Source: Vespula vulgaris (Eukaryota > Arthropoda > Insecta > Hymenoptera > Vespidae). Taken from it: DNA of 64,000 bases. The notes under the pieces are model-generated. The model saw only the letters and a list, made by a program, of their open reading frames with translations, had not been told where the DNA came from and ran no database searches. Location of the stretch: contig NC_066602.1 in the NCBI RefSeq assembly GCF_905475345.1, positions 1,426,001-1,490,000 of the forward strand, in the 5' to 3' direction. Made by a program: the position numbers and the translations under genes. Below, one piece after another: positions 46,260 through 57,779 of this stretch (positions are counted from its first letter, which is position 1; every line of letters starts with the position of its first letter).

Positions 46260-47050
46260 TAAAGAACACAGTATACGGAATATTGAATAATTAGACGTAT
46301 GATTTGATAATTTTTATAATTCTCCAACCGGGAGTAAATTTTTATGAAAATGTGGACGTTCCTATATAAGAACTGAATCAGTTACGTGGTACATCGCTCT
46401 GTAAAATACATAACAGGTTAATTAAATCATGCATCTAAGTAGAGAACTAAATTAGACAGGTAATCGTATTATCCAAATGTCTGCTTGGTTTGATTAGAGG
46501 AAAACAAATGAAAAAATACCTGGCATATTTTCGAGACACGCGAGAAGTTATACGCACACGCGCCCATAGAATCGCACAATCATCCCGTCCATTTGAATAA
46601 GCTCACGCATGCGCAAAAGTACGCACCCAGATGGAGAGAGATAATAATAACACGTTCAATATGAAGGTACTTGACGATATATATAGGGGAAAATATTACG
46701 CACCTGCAGATCATTATACCTCGAATGAATCATTAAAACGAGAATGCGAGATAGGAAGCAAATTAGTTGGTCGAAATTCCTATATTATTGAACACGTACA
46801 TTAAATATTATAAACATTCTTTAAGTGCATATCGTGAATATCATGATAACCAATTTGGAAGATTGAACTAAACAATTCTCCTCTTTTCAATTATATTAAA
46901 TAATTATTTAAACTGACTATGACAATCGCTTTAATAATTAGTTTAACAAATGGTTTAAATAATTATTTAAACCGGTATAACGTTGATATGATGACGCAAA
47001 CGTACACTGAATATTCGACGTATAATTTAAAAGTGTTCCCTGGCTAACAT
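46260..47050 (-). repeat. D element, minus arm
   Basis: Includes ATGAAAAAATACCTGGC and a CpG-rich core with GCTCACGCATGCGC. Tail with the AATTATTTAAACTGAC tract also at 22.98-23.08 kb. Confidence 0.55.
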
Positions 47051-47303
47051 TAATATCCCGAAAAACGGTGAATTTTTTAATCGTACATGCAGAATTAATC
47101 ATTTTCAAAGATAAACCTTTCTGAATACCATTTCAATTCCATTTTAATCCAGATTCCGTTTGCAACAGCGAACTGTTCTTTGACAAATATCTCTCAACAC
47201 ATTCGATTACATCGTCTAAATAAAGCCTTTTTTTAAATTCTTAAAGTTTGGATACTTTCAATAAGATATATTCCTTTTCCTCCTATAACCCTTCGAATGT
47301 AGC

Positions 47304-47311
47304 TTTATAAA
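47304..47311 (+). promoter_or_regulatory. C family TATA box
   Basis: TTTATAAA about 65 bp upstream of the C leader ATG at 47,375, in the same context as 12,623-12,630. Confidence 0.5.
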
Positions 47312-47373
47312 ACAATGCCATATTAACCTCGTCAAGGATTTTTGTCACTGCCTTTATAAATGTTTTTTTTCTT

Positions 47374-47949
47374 GCTGGTTAATTTCGATCATATAATGAA
47401 GATGGTGTGGAAATCAATACTACGGTTCACGTAAAGACTAGGACGATGTTTGAAAAGGAAGCGTGCTGGGTTTGAAAAAAGCCTTCTTTTCAAACCCAGC
47501 ACGTCGATTGATAATATGACAAGGAAGCTCTAAAAATATTTTGGAAACTATTGATGACTTTAGATAATTGAATACTGCCGATCGATACTATGTATTTCAT
47601 TATCCAAACATAAGATATATGGATATATATTTTCTTTTCTTCCTTTTTTTATATTCGAGTTAAAATATAAAGCGTCATATCACTGGCTAAGAACTGTAAC
47701 AAAAAAGTAAAAATGTTAATGCACAACGCTTCCGATGATAACATCCGACAACTTCGAAATTTAAATGATTGGCACTCCATGACAGGTGAAGAATTTGAAA
47801 TGATCATAATGAAATATATAATGGATCATAACGAAAAAGCAAATACTTCTCATGATGATGAATTCACCAATGATATTATTTTTAATATGACCAAAAGAAA
47901 TAGGGAAAACAATATTTTTTGCATGAGAAGCATTTTTGGTCGATTTTGA
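47374..47949 (+). CDS. C family copy 5: intact second exon
   Basis: A short leader frame from the ATG near 47,375 (MFFFLLVNFDHIMKMVWKS..) stops at FT-TAA, where a TTCAC|GTAAAG donor is possible. The middle segment (SLEAL-type) has stops and a new hairpin. The second exon, 47,713-47,949, is open for 78 codons: NASDDNIRQLRNLNDWHSM, then TGEEFEMIIMKYIMDHNEK, then NMTKRNRENNIFC, ending FGRF-TGA. In the other C copies this exon carries internal deletions. Acidic and probably helical, with N-glycosylation-like sites (NAS, NMT). Likely the mature part of a secreted protein. Confidence 0.45.
47462..47503. repeat. Perfect 17-bp inverted repeat hairpin
   Basis: CGTGCTGGGTTTGAAAA (47,462-47,478) and its exact complement (47,487-47,503) flank an 8-nt loop. 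At 36.2 kb only the right arm is present, so the left arm is new. Confidence 0.85.
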
Positions 47950-48109
47950 CAGATTGCAATCAAAAAATGTATAATTACGTTCACAAGATATTTTTATTAT
48001 GAGATAATATCAACAAGAAAACTAATTTTTTTTTTAATCAGTATTAATCTTTTGTAGGGAGCGATCGATAAAGTTGAAGCAAAAGACCATGTTGCAATAC
48101 GCAGATATC

Positions 48110-48270
48110 CAAAGTCGATTATACCATATGATAATTAAAAAGGGAAAAATATTCATCGAGAAATCAATTTCCCCTTAATCCATGTCCCACTAGGCTCTTT
48201 CGGCTCGTTAGATCGCGTAATAGTAAATTTTAATCGACTTACATAAATCGTGTTCAAATGAAATACGTAA
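48110..48270 (-). pseudogene. A family fragment
   Basis: Minus strand SIKIYYYAI then stop, followed by RAERA. The same tract occurs again, more open, at 48,584-48,868 (INISYHTIERTEK, EEMNFSIDIY), where it lies in the B 5' region. That second stretch is a 94-codon minus-strand frame of doubtful coding status. Confidence 0.35.
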
Positions 48271-49007
48271 AAGAGAAAAAGATAATATTACGAAAAAAAA
48301 ATTGTCTTCTCTGAATACAATCTTCATTACAACGTCATAAAAAAAGAGAGATATGTAAAAAAAGAGAGTGTTAACTTAAGTAATAGAAGAAGAATAGAAA
48401 ATAATATTACGAAAAAAATTGTCAAACAATATTTTTTACTCAAAATTAATTTTTATTGATATATACTTTTAACGTCAAGAACAGGAAGAAATTTTCAAAA
48501 TTCTTTAGTTAACTTCTAATTTCAGACTGTGAAAAGTAGGAACGAAAGAAGAACATAGAAAAAAAGAATAATTATTCATCGAATCAATAAATATCAATAG
48601 AGAAATTCATTTCCTCAGAGCTTATGACCTTTTCGGTTCTTTCAATCGTATGATAGGAAATATTGATTAACCTACATAAAACCCTGTAGCAGAGGGTTCC
48701 CTCCTGGTCGTTAGGTAAACTACCCAAAGGGATTTGTGGGGTATGAATTGCCTGTAAGAATATGGCGATAAAGCTGTGCGTCATTCCTTCGGAATTTGTC
48801 GAACTAGAAATACGTGAGCGAGTGTCGTACAAGAAATATTTGTTACGTGTGTACTTCATACGTTCCAAAGGGTAGTTTTACAAGGAGTTCAAGCGGTGGA
48901 AACAATTTCTTCGTTTTCACTAGTCTTGTGTTTCTGTTATCAATGTAAGGTGAATTTATCTGTAGGCATTAGTATGTAATTTATTATAAAATTTCAATTA
49001 TATATTA

Positions 49008-50230
49008 TGGAAATAAAACTGATTCTCGTGATCAATACCATCTTAATTATTGTTTGTTGCTTTTCGGAAAAGATACTTTACATCACTTAAAATGGCGTAA
49101 TCCGATTTGCCTTCGATAACTATATATGCATACTATTAGATGAACAATTGAATGTCTATCGTAAGTCTGAACTAATCTACGAATTTTAAATTGTTTCAGA
49201 GATATACTAAAGGAAACGAAGGCGGAGGCAGGAAAAGTTCCAATAGCCTGCAAGTATTACAAAGGCCCGAGTTGACTGATATTTGAATTATAATTCCAAA
49301 GAAGATATATGAAATTTCACTATCTCGTGTTAATGAAGTATTCTATATCCGAAGTGAAACATATTTACTTTGGCCTGTTCTTCCTTATATCCGGCGATAA
49401 ATCCTACATGGATAGTACAAATGCAATCAACCAGATTATGATATGAAAAGTTCCTTTTTCTTCTTATATTTAAGTGGAAGATCAGTGAATGGTTTGTTTA
49501 TCGAATTTTAGAGATACGGTACAAATTTGTTGTTCTTAAATGTACTGTCGAATATAAAATCTGTATCATAGGGATGTTTTATAATAATTTATTGAATTTT
49601 TACGCAGATTTTATGATAGCGACGATAATATTTCTATTAATGAGTTGGACATTAAGTCACTTAACTCTAGCTGTCATATATGTATTATATTAATGTGTAT
49701 AATTCAAGAACCCATATATTTTTCACCTTTGTAAAGAAGAATATTTGATATGGGAAGCAAGATGTTCGATGAAAGAGAGGAGGTGAATAATAATATATGA
49801 ATAAAAATTTCAATATTTTTTCATAGAATTTTGCGTTACATGTCATTCGTCATTTAATGTGTCAGATCGTAAAAGGGGCGGAGGTAGCTGACTCTGCTCA
49901 CGAATTTATTAAAAAACTTGTAAATGATATGGAACCCAAGTTGATGAGAGAGGCACCAAATTATCCGACGTATAGAAGTAAACATGTTGCTACTGGTAGA
50001 GCATTACTCTAGCAACCATCGACATCAATATTGAATTTTAATAAACGAGGTACGAAGAGATCAGATATAATTAACTTGTCATGTATCTTATCCAATTTTC
50101 TATATTAATTTCATCTTTTATAATAGAGCGCATTGGATCGTGAAATTAGAAGAGCGGTTCAAGATGCAGATAGAATTTTAACCAAGGAAGGAACATCGTT
50201 AGCGATAGTTCATATATGCATTATGTGATT
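49008..50230 (+). pseudogene. B family copy 8
   Basis: Leader MEIKLILVINTILIIVCCF, frameshifted then stopped. Exon 2 from a TTTCAG acceptor (RYTKGNEGGGRKSSNS) has stops. Exon 3 after ACGCAG (FYDSDDNISINELDIKSLN in one frame, MIATIIFLLMSWTLSHLTL in another) ends at GAGGAG|GTGAAT. Exon 4 (VKGAEVADSAHEFIKKL..) stops after GRALL. Last exon ALDREIRRAVQDADRILTKE continues 32 codons to TGA. Splice positions match copies 5 and 7. Confidence 0.45.
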
Positions 50231-50249
50231 GGGAATACCTAGGAAGAAG

Positions 50250-50780
50250 AAAAAGAAGAAAAAACATTTGTGCTTGACGACGAAGTTTGGAAAGACCATT
50301 AGGGCGTTAGTTTATAAAGCGTCGGAAGGTAGTACGAGGAAATGGGAGGGATTTACTTCTCCCAAAGGATCCAAACGTAAGCGGCTTTAGTTGGAGGGTA
50401 TACGTGATTGTACGTAGAATGATTTTTTAAGGGATCGTACGATGTTCCATGCGGGTCATGGATCGAAGGGGAATGGAAATGAAACTGAGGGAGGTTTATC
50501 ATACAAAATAATTCAACATACAGGGACGAATAAAAGATTCAACATTTTTGGAAATAATAACGATAGCAGGAGTATACTTTTAAATTATACGTGAAATAAA
50601 AAGTCCACGTTCGCATCATCGTTATTCCATCGATTTAAATTAAGTAACAGTTCGCTACAATTAAAAAAGGAGAAATGTTGAATCCCATATTTCAAATTGT
50701 TTGTCATCATATTCACGACATGTAGTTAAAAAATATTCGTAATATTTTATTAGCGTTTTTCATAAATATTATATATATAC
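50250..50780. other. Post-B link up to the duplication junction
   Basis: Standard post-B link with a C-type TATA relic on minus (about 50,310). It ends at AAATATTATATATATACACA, where the D arm expected next is missing and the second 45-kb copy begins. Confidence 0.5.
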
Positions 50781-51023
50781 ACACGGTGAGATGAACGTAC
50801 CCCGAATATTTAACGCAAAATTTATGTTTTCCCGAGCTAACAGCACAATTTCAATAGGAAACATCAGTGAAACACGGATTTCCCAAACAGTAGCAGTGCA
50901 AACACTCGATCCGCCCAAATCACTCACTAACTGTGTGGTTCTCTCGAAGAGGAAATACGTGAAACAGACGATAGTGAGATGGGGAAATAAAGAAATATGA
51001 GAAGAGATTTTCTCCGAATACAT
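50769..51023 (-). CDS. U-associated frame, open in distal unit
   Basis: An 84-codon minus-strand frame: MYSEKISSHISLFPHLTI, FTYFLFERTTQLVSDLGG, then TATVWEIRVSLMFPIEIVLL. Both halves keep the same frame at 5.65-5.85 kb (one stop between), and the halves are found separately at 39.5 and 37.8 kb. That is unexpected for noncoding repeats, so an exon is possible. The C-terminal end crosses the duplication junction. No known domain. Confidence 0.35.
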   Translation of the reverse strand: MYSEKISSHISLFPHLTIVCFTYFLFERTTQLVSDLGGSSVCTATVWEIRVSLMFPIEIVLLARENINFALNIRGTFISPCVYI

Positions 51024-51559
51024 TTTTTCTATTATCGTGCAATAATGGAAATGAATTCTAGGATAACTTAAGCAACATATATATGTTTACAAGATAAGAA
51101 GGCGATATTTGAAGGAAATGTTTTTAAGGAAAATGGAAGTAGATGTAACTTCCTACGAAAAAATTGTTTTACAACACAATATTTTACAATACGAAGTACA
51201 TAGTTCGAAAATTGTAATATCAGTAATACCAAATAATATTAGAACACTATTTTTGAGTACAACTTGAACTTACGAAAGATGATACATTACATATTTCGTA
51301 TATGATATTACGATTACTTTCTAAAAATTAATGTTGATAATTACAATAATTATTATTTTTGATATTATTATTAAAATAATTTGAAATTATTAATACAGAA
51401 ATCGTTAATAATAATTAATTATATTATAAATAATTACAGTTTTATGTGCATATTGCAATTAAAAAAGAGAAAAATAACTGTCAATTTCGTAAGAAGATTC
51501 CAAGTTTTATGACATAATTTTTCAAGTGCATAAAGGAAATAAAAATATAACAACATAGT

Positions 51560-51930
51560 TACAGGAGAGGGGAAATTTTTCATCCCCAAACTAGAAAATT
51601 AAAATCTAGGAATCTTGGTCTTCTAACGAGATGACGTGGGATTAATTTAACCAGGGGAAGTCATTCCTTCCGTGATTTTCGACCCAGTAATACGCAAGTA
51701 TATGTTATACGCGAAATAATCCCTAGCTCTCATACGTCCGAAAGACGAGCTTTATAAGTAATAAAAACCATTGAAACACCATTATCACTAGTCATTCTAT
51801 TATTGTATCAATATACTTTAAATTCAGCAGTAGCCATTTGTATAAGATTTATTAGAAAATTTCATTGCTATATTATAGAAGTTACCGGATAAGTACTCCA
51901 CTTTGGGTTTCCTACCATTTGGAATATTGG
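51560..51930 (+). repeat. B 5'-region block
   Basis: Distal counterpart of 6,400-6,870. Confidence 0.45.
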
Positions 51931-52158
51931 TGATAAGTTCACTTATAAATAAAAATACTTTCTTCGGCTGCATATAATCTACGAAAATATTAATAAATTA
52001 TTATAAGATATATAGATATGATATAGATTTCATATTCCACATTACATTTTAGAATAAAAAATATATCTTATCTCTAAAATATCTTACCATTCAATAAATA
52101 CAGCATTGATTGATTTTACATTTAAACATAAATGTAAAAAGGAAAATGTTTTCGTAAA

Positions 52159-52600
52159 TTAATCTCGTTGATGGTCTGGCTTGATTTGAATTATCCATAT
52201 AGAGCGTATCGTCGGATGTACGGAAGAACAGAAAGTGTCAATGCAAATGTGTTTCACTTTGGATGTGCAATGGTGGAGCGTAGTTGAACTTTTCGTATCT
52301 ACTTTGGAATTGCAATTCAAATATAAGTGAATTCGGCTCCTTTGCAATACATTGAGACTATTGGAACTGCTTTCGTCTTCGGTTGGTTTAATATATCTCT
52401 GAAACAAAATAAGATTCGTAGATTAGTTAAGACTTACGGAAGCCATTCAATTGTTCATCTAATTGTATTGTTTAGGAAAATAAATGTTGTTACAGCCATT
52501 TAAGTGATATAAAGTAACTTTTCCGAAAGGCAACAAACAATAATTTAGATATTATTAATCACGAAAATCAATTTCATTTCCATAATACAAAATTGAAATT
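52159..52600 (-). pseudogene. B family copy 9 (distal of copy 2)
   Basis: Exon 2 (52,159-52,398) is open for 79 codons and differs from the proximal copy by one residue (RPIWI to RSIWI). The leader region near 52,580 reads ATGGAAATTGATTTTCG, so the MKLI start is altered. Promoter at 52,840-52,860. Confidence 0.5.
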
Positions 52601-52839
52601 TTATAATAAATCACGAAGTAATCATTACTAACAAATTTACCTTATATTGATAGCTTAAACAAATGACTAGTAAGAATGAAGAAATTGCTTCAACCGCCTG
52701 AATTACTTATATAACTGATCCCTGGGACGTATGAAGTATGCACGAACGAATATTTGTTGTACCACACTCGCTGGCGTATTACTAGTTCGACAAGCACCGA
52801 AGGAATGAGATGAACATGAATGAACAGATTCATCGCCGT

Positions 52840-52860
52840 CCGCCGAACGGCGGTATTATA
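52840..52860 (-). promoter_or_regulatory. B promoter, perfect hairpin with 1-bp TATA loss
   Basis: Perfect CCGCCGAACGGCGG (52,840-52,853), but the adjoining box is TATTATA, one T shorter than TATTTATA at 19.5 and 1.9 kb. Confidence 0.5.
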
Positions 52861-53237
52861 CCCCGCCCAGTCCCTTGATTTGCTGATCGATCGAACACTA
52901 TGGCGCCCTCTGCACAGGATTATTACACTTGACGTAGATTAATAAATATATCCAAAGAACCAAGATGGTCATACGCTACCAGGAAATGAATTTCTTTCGT
53001 ATCTTTTTTCCCCTCCTTCTCTTTACAATTTCAAATTAGAAATTAATTACAGAATTCTGAAAATTGACTAATATGTTTCTGCCTGTATTTGTCGTTAAAA
53101 AGATTTATCTTTAAGTGTTAATTTCGAGCAAACAATATTGATGGACAATTTTTTTTGTAATTTTACTTTCTGTTCTTTTTCTATTATTTAAGATAACCAT
53201 CACTTTCTTACACATCTGTCTTTTTTTATAACGCAAT

Positions 53238-53480
53238 AGGAAAGAATATGGATTACGAGAAAATCATTTGTCACTTTTCTTTCCTAATATCAACTTCATC
53301 TCTTTTACGTATTTTATTTGGACACCATTTACGTAAGACAATCAAAATTTCCTATTACGCGATTGAACGACTCGGAAAGGCATAATTGGATTTGGAAATG
53401 AATTTCTTGATGAATATTAATGTAACGATAGATAGATTTATTGCAGGGTCATCCGGCGTTGCATGCGGAACATGGATCAA
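53238..53480 (+). pseudogene. A family copy (distal of relic 2)
   Basis: ATGGATTACGAG opens about 45 codons (MDYEKIICHFSFLISTSSLL, then FGHHLRKTIKISYYAIERLGKA) to TAA. The proximal copy has a stop at codon 4. It keeps the leader-plus-SYYAIER arrangement but no cysteines. Confidence 0.35.
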
Positions 53481-53859
53481 AAAAACTTGAAATGCACGTG
53501 AGTGAGGTATATTTTGCAAAATGATTCAACACGTAAGGACGATCAATAGCTTCGCCGTTGTTCGGGATATTAGTTTTAGCCAGGGAATACTTTTAAATTA
53601 TGCGTCGAATATTCAATGTACGTTCGCGTGACCATGTCAAAGTTATACCAGTTTTAATAATTTTTTAGTATAATTCAAGAGAGAAGAAACGTTAAAATCA
53701 TGGTTCCAAATTGGTTATCACAATATTCACGACACGGACTTAAATAATATTCATAATATTTAATATACATCTTTAGTAATATAGGGATTTGGACCAATTA
53801 ATTTGCTGCATAGCACGAATTCTCATGTTAATGAATGTTTCGAGGTATAATGATTTGCA

Positions 53860-54448
53860 GGTGCATGATACGTTCTCCCATACTTATCGTCAAATACCTT
53901 CATACTGAATCTATTATTATTATCTCTCTCCAAAGACCTATATTGAAATGTGATTTATACGAATTATTTATTTATTATCCGTTTTCAGGAGAATTAATAA
54001 TGTGAATTGAAATTATAGAAACATTCTCTTATATAGTATCATATAAGAATATATGTACTTAATTTTAATTTTTCTTGAATTACTTTAAATTTATTTTTTA
54101 ATCTTCTCCTTATTAATAAATTTAAACAAAAAATCGTTAAAAAAAGAGGGACGAAACATTTATCTGCAGCCGAGTTTACACATATCCATACAAGGCAAAT
54201 ATATGAAAATATGAAATCGATATCGGATGGTACACTTTTCAGATGTATATTCCTCCGCTTTTTTTCTTAATATCTTCTTTTTTTTATATAAATTTTTGGT
54301 TTGATTACATTTTATCTTTTAATTTGCTTTATTATTATATTTTAAATCATATGCCTGATAATTCACAAATAGATATAGATACTTCATCAATATGTGGACG
54401 AATATATAAATAAATAAGAAAATAAATGTTATTAGATTTTAGTACATA

Positions 54449-54501
<53 letters not shown>

Positions 54502-54800
54502 ATAGAGATGGTATATGTAAAAATAAAGAAGATTCCTTTTATTAACGTAACATATACAAGAAAAAATATATAAGTTTATCGCTAAAGTAATTTTAAACAA
54601 AATGTAATGAACTTACGAAGGAGTAGTGAAATTAGTTTTATTTCAGTCCGTTAATAATTATGTCCTATAAGACTGGATGAATAGAAACAATTAGCCCTAA
54701 CTAATGCATTGAGATTGATAGATCGGAATAAAAAAAATTCAAATATGATTTATGTTATCGACAGCATGTTGTAAAAAATGATATAGATGATATATCCCAA
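53860..54800. repeat. Truncated D arm and G copy, with AT microsatellite
   Basis: Counterpart of 8,680-9,560. (AT)n runs 54,452-54,489 with a TATATG-type extension to about 54,503, against 16 bp at 9,283. The G exon ends at a GTAAGT donor on minus near 54,617. Confidence 0.5.
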
Positions 54801-54824
54801 TATCGTAGGTTTTAAACTTATATT

Positions 54825-55232
54825 TTATTCTGGATCTCCTCCTTCTTGATCTCTCAGAAACTTGCTTAGACGAATTGATTTATAATAAACAGCTTCTACT
54901 GCCATTGAAAAATGTCATAACTTCAAGTATCGAATCACCATGGTTTTTCTTCTCCACCATTTATTTTGGTTCCAACTATTCTTCATAAATTGATAAGATA
55001 TGTCATCTCCCATAACTTTATCACTATGTTACCAATAATTTTGGATCGATCTTACCGTAAAGGGAATGTTTCTGTTTGCTTCTATCTTTCTTTATTCCTT
55101 TTGAATGTTTTTTTTCCATTTAATTCCTCTATTCTTCATTCTCCATACACTTATCTTTTCGAACATTTCACATTGTAAAAATCGAATTGTGTTAATCTTA
55201 TTTCCGAGGAGGAAATTTTCTTTAGCATTCAA
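54825..55232 (-). pseudogene. H family copy 3 (distal)
   Basis: Same 408-bp length as 9,619-10,026 with no indel, but three in-frame stops: one after NIQKE, the shared TGG-TAA, and one after IRYLKL. Ends DQEGGDPE-TAA. Confidence 0.5.
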
Positions 55233-55349
55233 TTAAACATATTTATTTATTTTCTTCGACGACCTTATCAAGAACCATTCATGACCTTAATAAGAAAGTA
55301 GAACTCAAAATACTGTATTTAAAAGGAATGGCAATCTCATGCAAAAGCT

Positions 55350-56340
55350 GCTTTTCTACGATATTTATAAATTATATTTTGCGCAATACGGATCGGTTCA
55401 TGGAATAACGATGAATAGAAAGAAGTATTACAGATCTTTACTATTCTCGGGGAAGTATAATATAAATGATTATTATAAGTAGGCTTATTGAGATATTTAA
55501 CCATTCGAGTAAAATATTAGAAAAATACTAAGTAAATAAGAAATATTATATTACTAGAAATATAATGATTTCGTTGCTATACTCGGTTATAGGTAAGGAG
55601 AAAGGAACGAATCCAGAAAGATAATATTTTCCGTGGAACTATTTAGTTTGGAACATAATATACGAAGTATGTGATATAACGAAGCATAATTGGATCATTC
55701 CTTGAAATTTTCCAGTGGGAAATACATTTTTCGGAAAAAGTATTCGTTCGTATGAAAGAACTAAATTAGTCGTTATTCATCGATCTGCAAACTAATTAAT
55801 ACTGCTAAAGGGGTAATTGAATTACACTGATAATACAATGCTATTATCGAATTGTTTGCTTCCTTTGATGAGAGGAAAACAAATGAAAAAATACATTCCT
55901 TCTTATCCAAATAATGGAGGAGATATACGAACGCACGCTCCCAGTTCGCGCACGTATTCCCGCCCACATGGACTAGTGCGCATGAGTGAACACAAGAGCA
56001 CTGGTGCATGAAGAGGGGTAATAACAAATCGTTTAAGCCGAAGGTACTTAACGGTACGTATAGAAGAACGCAATGTGTACATGCATTTTCATTAAATTCC
56101 AATCGAAAGGTATTTCCGCTACGTAATAAATTAACTCGCCCAAATACTTATATTTCTGATAGACGTCCAATACACATTATGTTTAATAAATGACGTGAAT
56201 ATTCTGACAAACAATATGGAATATTGAACCAAACATTTTTTCTCTGTTAATTATGTTGAATAATAATATAAACTGACGGTATAACGATGACACGGTGAGA
56301 TAACCGTACACTGCATATTTAACGCATAATTTCTATCTAC
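55350..56340 (-). repeat. D element, minus arm (distal)
   Basis: Counterpart of 10,130-11,110. Overlapping frames of 109, 64 and 61 codons on both strands are not consistent with the proximal copy's frames. Confidence 0.55.
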
Positions 56341-57250
56341 ATATATATGATCTATATTCGAGACTCTACAATACAGATCTTATTACATAATTTCGTGTTT
56401 CATACTAGGATATACCGTTTTATAAGATACGATAGAAAGTTGTATAGCTTTTGATTATTATTTCACACTATATTTCAAACTGTGCAATTCTTCTTCGAAA
56501 TGTTATTGTATAATATTGAACAGAAAAGAAAAGAAAATTAGAGTTACCGGATTTATGGTATGTTTGTTCATACATTTTTACGATTTAATCGTATGATCGT
56601 ATATAGAGCCGACCGTAGTGCAGCTCTTGCCTCTTCCATGATGTTACACCGTGTTTGCTCTCCCTATTGACTCTAAAACTACCTATTGATGAGTCTAACA
56701 GGTGGGTTGATTTTCTCGGCTGATACTAGTTGAATTGCTGGCTTTTCGGTCAGTTAATCAATTAGAATAGAGATACATGATGCAATGAGAACGGGAGTAC
56801 AAAGAGACAAATGGAGCATCTTCGAGATATACATATAATCAATCGAAACGGTATCGTATGTTTTCGTAAATAATCGTATTAGTTTTCTTTTTGTAATTAT
56901 CATACCTTCCGCTTGCTTGAAGCGAAAGTCTGTTTCAGAGAGTTTGAAAGAGATATTGACGTATTTTTCTGATAGAAATAAAATTCTGAATATAAACTCA
57001 AATATTGTGATAAATAGTTAGGAATCTTAAAAAGTATATTAAAAGATTAGTCGATCGATTTTAATATCTTCGGAAGATTCTGAAGTATGTTTAATAAAAA
57101 TAAAATATCAGAGATCGAAATTTTTTAGGGATCACTTTTTTTCAGTACCACCTCGTAAATCGTTTAATTCCAATAACTATGAAATATGCGGACAGAGCAA
57201 TTTAAAGGTGCTCGAATATTCACTTTGATATATTGACATTATCATTATCG
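56340..57250 (-). pseudogene. E family copy 5 (distal)
   Basis: Counterpart of 11,110-12,050. The E tract (GTAATTATCATACC antisense of the KLI region, CTTGCTTGAAGCGAAAG) is present but no long frame survives. Confidence 0.35.
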
Positions 57251-57728
57251 ACATTATTTTCCAAGAAATTCGACCTAAGTTGAAATGTGACTCATCTTTA
57301 TCCTCACTTTCCGCTTCTTCATCTCCTAAATTTCCATTTTCTTTTCCTTTTTCTTCAACATTGATTAGCAGAACTTACTTTTTGGAATCCTTGTGAATCG
57401 TCCTGATATTTTCTTTATCGTTCCCAATCACCCGAACGGCATTGAAATAAACATTATTACGGTACATATAATTTTCTAGTCAATTGCTATCCAAATTAAC
57501 ATTAGTTCGATATTCAAAGACACGGTCAACGTTATTAGAGATCCTTATTTTCCCTTCTCGACAGCGTTGCATACTTCTGAAGATGGAACAAGTTGGAATG
57601 AAAGAGGATTCCGGAATGAAATCTTCTTTTCTACGCAGGAATATTTCCCCAATAGAGAAAACATTCACCTTTGATCCACTATCTGCGTGTACCGTCGGAC
57701 ATCTCATGGACAAACTTTCTGAACGCAA
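57250..57728 (-). pseudogene. F family copy 4 (distal)
   Basis: Counterpart of the open F exon. The upstream part is open for 82 codons (57,480-57,728, with FLRRKEDFIPESSFIP and MQRCREGKIRISNNVD), but a stop replaces Trp after NLDSN and another follows SKK. The 12-bp NIEF duplication is absent. Confidence 0.5.
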
Positions 57729-57779
57729 TCGATTATATCCTCTTACCGAAGCAGCTTAACCTCGGATCCTTTGCAGCGA

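Larger units (their letters stand above)
5590..50780. repeat. Proximal 45.2-kb tandem unit
   Basis: Sequence from about 5,590 to 19,102 recurs in the same order and orientation from about 50,781 to the window end. Paired landmarks fix the offset: 5,726/50,918, 7,001/52,159, 9,760/54,966, 13,268/58,462, 15,511/60,692, 17,363/62,284 and 18,851/63,749. The offset drifts from 45.2 to 44.9 kb because of internal indels. A direct tandem duplication with a break near 50,780 explains this. Boundaries are by eye, good to about 20 bp on the right and less exact on the left. Confidence 0.85.
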
